Below are positions 18,618 to 25,058 of a stretch of 25,058 nucleotides of DNA, piece by piece. Position 1 is the stretch's first letter; every line of letters begins with the position of its first letter. Origin of the DNA: an uncultured Rickettsiales bacterium (GTDB lineage: Bacteria; Pseudomonadota; Alphaproteobacteria; Rickettsiales; UBA998); contig CALJMC010000118.1 of NCBI GenBank assembly GCA_937982385.1, positions 1 through 25,058 on the forward strand, in the 5' to 3' direction. The notes below the pieces were generated by a model. That model saw only the letters and a list, made by a program, of their open reading frames with translations, ran no database searches and was not told the origin of the DNA. The position numbers and the translations under genes are program-made.

Positions 18618-21600
18618 ATGGCTGAGGGCTCTCCAGATGAACCTGTGATGACAAAAGGCGGGTTGTTGGTACAAAGTTTTGTGGAGCGTTTTCAAACTGA
18701 CCCTCAGATGAAAGATATTATCAAAAAAGGTACTGATAATGGGATTGGTGTTGATACAACCGACGCTTATTATGGCAATGGTTTGTTCAATGTGTTAGCT
18801 GACCGAGGAGTGCAAATTGATGATCCGGTAGAAGTAGATAGTGTAAATGTCCCCCTCGATGGCCTTAAAAACGTTGCCGTGGCCGTCACGTCTCCAACAT
18901 TAGTGCCTCAGGCTGTGCGAGCGGACACAGTTACTGTGTCAGCATCTGAAGCTGCGGATGTGCCAGGAAAGGGTGATCTCTCCCCTAATGATTTTCGTTT
19001 AATTTATAGTATTGTAGATTCTTTACCTAACGAAATGGGGATAGCGGGTTTTGCCTTCCCAACAGATGGTACGTTGAGAAGAAGTGACATTATGAATCGT
19101 GATGATTTGAGTTTTACAAATGAGTTTTCAACGGCTTTTAGAGAGAATTCCTCAAAGTTTTCAGACATTAATGTTGCACGAATTGAGGCATTGATTACAC
19201 GCCTAGATAGTAAACCTTCTTTACCCGGAAACACGCTTGGTTTTGACGATATAAGGGCGATACATGGAGCTGTTCAAGCCCTTCCTAACGGCGATGACCT
19301 GATAATAAGGGATGGTGTGGTGGATCAAATATCTTTATTGGCAGTGTCAGGCCGTGCTGATTTCAATGAAGCAACATACAGCCCTGTTTCTGCTTCTGAA
19401 GTCTTTAACTCTATAAGCATGCCAAGAGTAAACCCAAATATTGCTCCAGTAGCGCCAGAGCTAGCGGTTGCAGAAGTACCTGTTCAGAATGCTCAAACAA
19501 AGGTTGATACATCTATTGCACCTGTTTCGTCATCTGAAGCAGAGCTTCAAGCAACGAGAGAAGGTAATCCTGTTACGGGGCAGAATGCAACGGGGATACC
19601 AAGTGTTGTGGATAAAACGTTGCCACCTGTTGACATGTTGGGCGATAGGGAAGAAATGCCTGATTACCCCCTATCCGTTAGCCGAGCGAAGGCTTTGGAT
19701 GCGGTGTTAAACCCTAATGACGTACCATCTACATTGAGCACCTCAACCACAGCGCCGCCAGTTGGCGCTAGTACTGCTTCAGGTGGCTTATCGGTTCACA
19801 CATCACCCATAGCATTTGATGAAGCGAATACGCTGGCAACATTAGCATCCGCTATGCCACCACTTTCTGGGGGGGTGACAAGCGCTATGCCACATACACA
19901 AAACTCCGTGCCGACCGCGATGGTTTTGGCCAATGCTAAAGATGGCGTCCCGGAAGGCTATGTTTTGGGGGCTACGGAAGAAGATGGTATGCCTGATGCA
20001 CTGTATCGTGATGTCTCTTATACCAAAAAAGAGATGCAAGAGTTGTATCGTGTGGCTGACATATTAAATTGGAAAAATGGGGACCTAAGAGAGACGTTTA
20101 TTATAGGGCAGTTTTTCGACCCTAAAGCAGTTTTAAATGCTGATTTAACTATCTCTCAGGAATTCTTTGCAGCCGCCAAAGAGGCTCAATTATTGAATGG
20201 AAAACCAACGATTGACCCGAGCACCGGTAAACCAGTAGACCCAAATTTTGCAACATTAGCAAAGATGGAAGAGAGAGTTAGCCCAGAAGAAACGGTTGTT
20301 GAAGGGTATGATGCTATGACTCTTTTTGCTTATAGCAGATTAATTAAAGATTTCGTAGGCGAGGGAGCAGATATTAATGGCGGCGTTATGATTATACGTC
20401 AGGGTAGAATGGATCCAGCCTTAAGAAGCTATACAGTAAGCGATGAAGCAGGGGGTGGCTTTAGTACGTTTAAATATTATTTTTCAAGCTCAGATATGCG
20501 AACAGAAGCAGCGGCAGTGGAACGTTTTACGCAGTGGCAAAATGGTCAAGAACTTCCAGTGATTAACAAAAATGTCATTGTTGTAGGTGATGCGATTCAT
20601 CAGGCAGGATTTGGGTCGATGGGCGGCTTACGTACTTCCGAAGGAAAAGCGCCTGATGTTGAAGTTCAAACGTCTCCAGTGCCTGTACAAGCTGAGGCAG
20701 CGAGTGAGAAGCCATCGAATGGTTATAGCGCTGCAGATTTAGATGACATGCGTACCAGTCTTCAGGTGCCATTTTCTGACGATGCTCCTGATCTTTTTAA
20801 CTCTGCAGATGTGCTGTTACTTCGTGATGTGGCGACTGGTTTTCTTGGAGGTTATGTGCTTGGGGCGGATGGCCAGCCAACACCCGAATTTAAGGAACAT
20901 GCAGAAGGTCAGCATGGTTATACAGGAGAATATGTTGTTTCCTCGCCTCGCCCCTCTGCCAAATCAGTGATTGAGGCACTGGAGAATGGAACGATACATC
21001 TTCCAGGTAAAGCACCAGCTGTGAAAGCTGCTCGCGAAGAGGTTCCAAAAATAGAGCCTGAGCAGCGCGCCACTCCTGAGGTAGATGTGACGCCTGTTAT
21101 TCCATCATCAGATACGACCACGCTTGTTCGTATTTCTAAGGATATAACTATTAGTGCTTTGGCAGAAGCCGCTGGTGTAGATGTATCTAATTGGGCAGAT
21201 GTGAAGCCTTATCTTGAAGCTGTGGCACATCTTAACGGCACGACGCGTGAAGCATTAGAACATGTGGAAGTGGGACAAGAGTATTATTTGCCCAACAGTG
21301 TTGATGGTAAGAGTTATGATTATCGGCGTAGTGATATCAGTAGCAAAGCAATAGTGCCGCATCCAGGTAAAAACGCTGCTATTCCTGATGTCGTTGAAGG
21401 TGATTTTAAGCTGGATATCGACAAGGGTGACACGCTTTATGAAATTGTGCGCGATCTTGCCAAAGCAAATGGTGTGGACAATACGAGTTATGCTGCATTG
21501 AAAGGTGATATTGAAGCGATTGCCAAAGCATCAGGCATTACGGACATGAAAACAATTCAGATAGGTAAGGAAATTGATATTAGTGGTGACATTTTTGGTG

Positions 21601-21665
21601 CAGATAAAAATTTGAATATCCCAAGGTCGCTTACGGATAACTATGAGCGCGCCCAAAAAAGCTAA
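18618..21665 (+). CDS. Large cysteine-free acidic protein with LysM-like C-terminal repeats
   Basis: I do not recognise this 1015-residue protein as a whole. AGGAG precedes the ATG at 18618. It has no signal peptide, no membrane helix and no cysteine; it is acidic, with Pro/Ala/Thr/Ser-rich linkers (about 275-440). Four loosely similar modules, each a helix starting like LSPNDFRLIYSIVDSLP and a later segment ending like LSFTNEF, begin near residues 119, 203, 467 and 701. GYVLGA occurs twice, before module 3 and inside module 4. Two LysM-like repeats lie at about 830-890 and 930-987; the second has KGDTLYEIV ... IGKEIDI. LysM domains bind glycans such as peptidoglycan. Lack of Cys, acidity and lack of a Sec signal would suit a type I secretion substrate, but this is inference. 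Its 3' end overlaps the uup-like gene by 4 bases. Confidence 0.85.
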   Translation: MAEGSPDEPVMTKGGLLVQSFVERFQTDPQMKDIIKKGTDNGIGVDTTDAYYGNGLFNVLADRGVQIDDPVEVDSVNVPLDGLKNVAVAVTSPTLVPQAVRADTVTVSASEAADVPGKGDLSPNDFRLIYSIVDSLPNEMGIAGFAFPTDGTLRRSDIMNRDDLSFTNEFSTAFRENSSKFSDINVARIEALITRLDSKPSLPGNTLGFDDIRAIHGAVQALPNGDDLIIRDGVVDQISLLAVSGRADFNEATYSPVSASEVFNSISMPRVNPNIAPVAPELAVAEVPVQNAQTKVDTSIAPVSSSEAELQATREGNPVTGQNATGIPSVVDKTLPPVDMLGDREEMPDYPLSVSRAKALDAVLNPNDVPSTLSTSTTAPPVGASTASGGLSVHTSPIAFDEANTLATLASAMPPLSGGVTSAMPHTQNSVPTAMVLANAKDGVPEGYVLGATEEDGMPDALYRDVSYTKKEMQELYRVADILNWKNGDLRETFIIGQFFDPKAVLNADLTISQEFFAAAKEAQLLNGKPTIDPSTGKPVDPNFATLAKMEERVSPEETVVEGYDAMTLFAYSRLIKDFVGEGADINGGVMIIRQGRMDPALRSYTVSDEAGGGFSTFKYYFSSSDMRTEAAAVERFTQWQNGQELPVINKNVIVVGDAIHQAGFGSMGGLRTSEGKAPDVEVQTSPVPVQAEAASEKPSNGYSAADLDDMRTSLQVPFSDDAPDLFNSADVLLLRDVATGFLGGYVLGADGQPTPEFKEHAEGQHGYTGEYVVSSPRPSAKSVIEALENGTIHLPGKAPAVKAAREEVPKIEPEQRATPEVDVTPVIPSSDTTTLVRISKDITISALAEAAGVDVSNWADVKPYLEAVAHLNGTTREALEHVEVGQEYYLPNSVDGKSYDYRRSDISSKAIVPHPGKNAAIPDVVEGDFKLDIDKGDTLYEIVRDLAKANGVDNTSYAALKGDIEAIAKASGITDMKTIQIGKEIDISGDIFGADKNLNIPRSLTDNYERAQKS

Positions 21666-23548
21666 CCTTCCATCTGCTCACGCAAAGATTCTAATTCTAA
21701 CCATCGGTGCTCAGCAATCTCGAGCGCCGTTTCTGTTTTGGCTAACACGCGTGATGTTTTGTCGAATATATCGGGGGCTTCCATATAGAGGTTAGGGTCA
21801 TTTAATGCTGTTTTGCATTCTGCGATGGCTGCGCCCATTTCTTTCATTTTTTGCGGCAAGGTGTCTAACTCGTGCTTGAGTTTAAAAGACATTTTTTCTT
21901 TTGATTTTTTAACTGTTTCTGGCGCGATGCTCACGGTTGCTGCTGATATGCTTTCAGCTTTCTTTTTATTTTGTGATTTTGTCGTTGCGTCAGCTTTTTG
22001 CGTTGCTTCCAAATAATCTGAATAGCCACCCATATGACCTTCTACTTTGGCGTCGCCTTCGAAGGCTAGCACCTTGGTGACGGTGCGGTCTAGGAAGTCG
22101 CGGTCATGGCTGACAATAAACAATGTGCCTGCATAGTCGGAGATAATTTCTTGGAGCATGTCCATCGTGTCCATATCGAGGTCGTTTGTCGGCTCATCGA
22201 GAATCAACACACTGCCCGGCTGGCTGAGGATTTTGGCGAGGAGTAGGCGGTTTTGTTGTCCACCTGAGAGCGTGCCGACATAATCGCGGGCGACTCTAGG
22301 GTCGAACAAGAAGTTCTTTAAATATCCGCAAACATGAATCGGCTTCGGTTTTTCTACTGAACCGAGGAATACATAATCCCCGCCCTCAGGGCAGAGAGTT
22401 TCCCACACGCTTTTCTTGGGGTTGAGGTCGGAGCGATGCTGGTCGAAATAGCTGATTTCGATGTTTTTGCCGAGCTTGATGATGCCATGGTCGGGTTTTA
22501 TTTCACTGAGCAAAAGCTTCAAGAAACTACTTTTTCCCGAACCATTCTTGCCCAAAATTCCGATGCGATCACCCTTCATCACACGCATATTAAAATTATT
22601 GAGGATGGGGAGGGTGGAGGTGCTACCATCTGGTTCGGTGCGTGTGAATTTCTTGCTGACCTCTTTGAATTCAACCACCACTTTGGAGGCCTGAATCGGC
22701 TCCAACGGGTCGAGCTTGATAGTGCGCATGGTTTGGTTATAGGCGGATTTATCGGCCTTGAGCTTGGCGCGCAGGCTATGCAGATTATTCATGCGGCGGA
22801 TGTTGCGCTTGCGTCTGCCCGTTACACCGCCTTGCGTCCAGCTCTCTTCGGCTTCAAGCTTTTTACCCATATTATGTAGTGTGCGATGTTCTTGCTCTAA
22901 AATTGCTTCCGCCCATGCGGTGAAATGCTTGTAGCCCTGAGGGCTGGTGCGGATGGTGCCGCGATCAATCCAGAATACTTTGGCGGTGACATTGCTGAGG
23001 AAGGTTCTGTCATGGCTGACACACATCAGCGCGCCACGATAGTTAGCTAGATATCCTTCGAGCCATTCGATTGCGGTCAGGTCGAGATGGTTGGTCGGCT
23101 CATCGAGCAGCAAGATATCAGGTTCGGTAACGAGTGAGCGTGCGAGTGCGGCGCGGCGCTGTTGTCCGCCTGAGAGCGTCTGCATGGTGGCGTCTGGTTT
23201 TAAATCGAGCGGCTCAATCACCATATCGGCAAGGTAATGTTTGCCTTCAGTTTGGTCGGCTTCTGATAGCCCAGACATCACATAATTGAGGACAGTCTGG
23301 TCGGGGTCGAAATCGATGTTCTGTGCTAAGTAGCCAATAGTTGTGCCCGGCAGGACATAGCGCGAGCCAGCATCGAGCTCTAGCTCTCCCATTATCATTT
23401 TTATGAGTGTGGTTTTACCGGCTCCGTTCTTACCAATCAGACAGATCTTATCACCCTCATTAATATGAATGGTGATGCCATCAAATAGCGGTTTTCCGCC
23501 ATAGGTGAGTTTTACGTCTTCTAATGATAATGCTACTGTACGTGCCAT
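21662..23548 (-). CDS. uup: ABC-F family ATPase, Uup type
   Basis: ABC-F proteins are soluble twin-ATPase proteins acting on ribosomes; Uup also affects precise excision of transposons and has a DNA-binding C-terminal coiled coil. The 628 residues have two ABC domains: Walker A GKNGAGKTT (about 39) and GKNGSGKSS (about 340), signatures LSGGQQRRAALARSL and LSGGQQNRLLLAKIL, Walker B LLLDEPTNHLDL and LILDEPTNDLDM, joined by a charged linker (about 245-290). A Lys-rich stretch and a C-terminal coiled coil (about 560-625) match Uup rather than EttA. No membrane segments. It converges on the 1015-residue gene with stop codons overlapping. Confidence 0.92.
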   Translation of the reverse strand: MARTVALSLEDVKLTYGGKPLFDGITIHINEGDKICLIGKNGAGKTTLIKMIMGELELDAGSRYVLPGTTIGYLAQNIDFDPDQTVLNYVMSGLSEADQTEGKHYLADMVIEPLDLKPDATMQTLSGGQQRRAALARSLVTEPDILLLDEPTNHLDLTAIEWLEGYLANYRGALMCVSHDRTFLSNVTAKVFWIDRGTIRTSPQGYKHFTAWAEAILEQEHRTLHNMGKKLEAEESWTQGGVTGRRKRNIRRMNNLHSLRAKLKADKSAYNQTMRTIKLDPLEPIQASKVVVEFKEVSKKFTRTEPDGSTSTLPILNNFNMRVMKGDRIGILGKNGSGKSSFLKLLLSEIKPDHGIIKLGKNIEISYFDQHRSDLNPKKSVWETLCPEGGDYVFLGSVEKPKPIHVCGYLKNFLFDPRVARDYVGTLSGGQQNRLLLAKILSQPGSVLILDEPTNDLDMDTMDMLQEIISDYAGTLFIVSHDRDFLDRTVTKVLAFEGDAKVEGHMGGYSDYLEATQKADATTKSQNKKKAESISAATVSIAPETVKKSKEKMSFKLKHELDTLPQKMKEMGAAIAECKTALNDPNLYMEAPDIFDKTSRVLAKTETALEIAEHRWLELESLREQMEG

Positions 23549-23650
23549 GCCCGCTTTGTAGGCTAAACCCAGCTTTAGCGCAAGTTGCTTGTAATTACCG
23601 AGAAATTCATTATGTTTCTTACCTATGTAACAAAGTAAAAGAGCTCATAT

Positions 23651-23947
23651 ATGCATCCGATTGTCTGGTTAATTAGTGAAGTGCTTAGTATTTTCTCCAT
23701 GCTCATTTTTGCGTGGGTGATTATTAGTGTGCTGATATCATTTAATGTGGTGAATCGCCATCACCCGATTGTGGGAAAAATATTTGAGATATTAGAGCAG
23801 ATTATCAACCCTATACTCACCCCTATTCGTCGTATTATGCCCAATATTAACGGCATTGATTTATCGCCGATTGTACTGATTCTTGGCATTAGCTTCATTC
23901 AGAAAATGCTGTTTTATTACAGCACTCCAACCATCACTATTATGTAA
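23651..23947 (+). CDS. YggT-family membrane protein
   Basis: The 98-residue product has two hydrophobic segments (about 8-32 and 74-92) separated by the conserved stretch INPILTPIRRIMPNINGIDLSP in two parts, which is the family signature. YggT proteins are linked with osmotic tolerance and cell-division or membrane-protein functions, with no settled mechanism. A purine-rich AAAAGAG lies before the ATG at 23651. It is transcribed in the same direction as lemA, nine bases apart, but the operon may be only positional. Confidence 0.9.
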   Translation: MHPIVWLISEVLSIFSMLIFAWVIISVLISFNVVNRHHPIVGKIFEILEQIINPILTPIRRIMPNINGIDLSPIVLILGISFIQKMLFYYSTPTITIM

Positions 23948-23956
23948 GGAATACGC

Positions 23957-24517
23957 ATGGAAATCCTCCTCATTCTTATCGTTCTCGGGCTTGTCTTTCT
24001 TGTTATCATCTATAACCGTTTGGTAGCCTTGCGTCAGGAACGCAAACAGGCATTCGCCGATATTGATGTGCAGCTGCGTCAACGTTATGACCTCATTCCT
24101 AACCTCATCGAAACGGTGAAGGGCTATGCGGCGCATGAGAGCGAGTTGCTTGAGAGCATTACGCAAGCGCGCTCTAACGCGATGAAGACGTCTGGTATGG
24201 GCGCTGATCGTTTGAACGCGGAAGCATCTCTCGGTGATTCATTGTTTAAATTGATGGCAGTGTCAGAGAATTACCCTGACCTCAAGGCCAATGAGAATTT
24301 TGCGAAATTGCAGGATGAACTCTCTGATATTGAGAATAAAGTGGCGGCTGCACGTCGCTTCTTCAACTCTGCAACATCTGAGTTGAACACCGCAGTGGAA
24401 CAGTTCCCGGCTGTGTTGTTTGCCGCCAAGTTTGGTTTTACCAAAGAAGCGTTCTTTGAGCTTGAGCATGACCAGCGCGAGACAATGTCTGAGCCGCCTA
24501 AAGTGTCTTTCGAGTAG
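23957..24517 (+). CDS. lemA: LemA family protein
   Basis: The 186 residues fit LemA: an N-terminal membrane helix (about 2-22, ILLILIVLGLVFLVIIYNRL without the last residue), then a helical domain with VQLRQRYDLIPNLIETVKGY, the most conserved part of the family, and the ARRFFNSATSELNTAVEQFP segment, ending FELEHDQRE. The role is unclear; LemA genes commonly precede a membrane peptidase of the M48 family, as here, five bases downstream. AAGGAA precedes the ATG. Confidence 0.95.
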   Translation: MEILLILIVLGLVFLVIIYNRLVALRQERKQAFADIDVQLRQRYDLIPNLIETVKGYAAHESELLESITQARSNAMKTSGMGADRLNAEASLGDSLFKLMAVSENYPDLKANENFAKLQDELSDIENKVAAARRFFNSATSELNTAVEQFPAVLFAAKFGFTKEAFFELEHDQRETMSEPPKVSFE

Positions 24518-24522
24518 TTGGT

Positions 24523-25058
24523 ATGGCATTCACAACGTCAGGATTGAAAACGCAGATTTGGAATAATAATCTGAAATCCATCATTCTGTTGGTGAGCTAT
24601 CCGTTTGTGTTGTTGGCTATGATTTGGGCGTTTATAGCGCTTATGGGTTTTGGTGGACTGCAAGACCCAACTGACACGATTATCTCCTATCTTCCTGTTA
24701 TTATAGGCGCGACCATGATATGGTTTGGCATTGCGTGGATGTTCAATCAGCATATGATTAATGCGTCTACGGGTGCGCGCTCGCTTAGCCGTACAGAAGC
24801 ACCAAAGATTTATAATATGGTGGAGAATCTCTCCATTACCGCAGGTATGAAAATGCCGAAAGTACAAATTATGGAGACCCCTGCGCTAAATGCTTTTGCA
24901 AGTGGACTCAATGAAAGCAACTTCACTGTCACTCTCACGCGGGGCATTATGGATGCGCTGGATGATGACGAGCTAGAGGCCGTGATAGCCCATGAAATGT
25001 CGCATATTCGTCATCGTGATGTGCGGTTGTTGGTTATCAGTGTTATCTTCGTGGGGAT
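24523..25058 (+). CDS. M48 family membrane metallopeptidase, HtpX-like (partial, 3' end beyond window)
   Basis: 178 full codons are present from ATG 24523 and the gene runs off the right edge, open throughout. Two hydrophobic segments (about 20-43 and 56-76) precede the catalytic part. The zinc motif HEMSH (residues 157-161, HExxH) is present in the setting DDDELEAVIAHEMSHIRHRD, and PALNAFASGL fits the HtpX/M48B pattern. The glutamate ligand would lie beyond the window. Such enzymes degrade misfolded membrane proteins. Five bases after lemA, with a weak Shine-Dalgarno, suggesting coupling. Confidence 0.92.
   Translation, partial: MAFTTSGLKTQIWNNNLKSIILLVSYPFVLLAMIWAFIALMGFGGLQDPTDTIISYLPVIIGATMIWFGIAWMFNQHMINASTGARSLSRTEAPKIYNMVENLSITAGMKMPKVQIMETPALNAFASGLNESNFTVTLTRGIMDALDDDELEAVIAHEMSHIRHRDVRLLVISVIFVG

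Overview
The window looks like chromosomal DNA of an alphaproteobacterium of moderate GC. The grounds are ribosomal protein S16 with a long Ala/Glu tail, a bL31 without zinc cysteines, a single-cysteine Trm112-like protein, a bactofilin overlapping its LytM peptidase gene, and a PrtD-type type I secretion system. I cannot place it more finely. Most genes are intact housekeeping or envelope genes. The less ordinary content is the Pro-Glu repeat genes, two intergenic hairpin arrays, a prepilin relic and an unrecognised 1015-residue protein.

Layout. 1-1832 (minus) is the 5' part of an RTX gene that runs off the left edge; its product consists of duplicated calcium-binding modules joined by Pro-Glu rods. 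2150-3172 (minus) is rpsP then rimM, with a hairpin between them and without the usual trmD-rplS in view. 3361-5405 (minus) holds an alanine/glycine:cation symporter and a small membrane protein of unknown role, followed by tRNA-Gly(GCC). 5775-8783 (plus) is one operon: Trm112-like protein, ExbB-like protein with a coiled-coil tail, two ExbD-like proteins and a TonB-like protein. The second ExbD has Asn where the proton-pathway Asp is expected. 8867-9004 is a prepilin relic. 9062-10682 (minus) is the M23 peptidase/bactofilin pair. 10868-12955 (minus) has an RsmB-family rRNA methyltransferase, rpmE and a small basic protein. 13066-14145 (plus) is ftsY with a perfect hexanucleotide array.

14317-17531 (minus) encodes a type I secretion ABC transporter and its HlyD-type adaptor, translationally coupled, with a Fur-box-like palindrome just upstream. 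An EamA transporter (minus) and the cysteine-free 1015-residue protein with LysM-like C-terminal repeats (plus) follow. The right end carries an ABC-F ATPase of Uup type (minus), then yggT, lemA and a truncated HtpX-like protease gene (plus).

How the parts may connect: the RTX protein is the sort of substrate the PrtD/HlyD pair exports, although the genes lie about 12.5 kb apart and no TolC homologue is present. The ExbB/ExbD/ExbD/TonB set would energise an outer-membrane process, but no receptor is adjacent. Bactofilin and M23 peptidase probably act together in local cell-wall remodelling.
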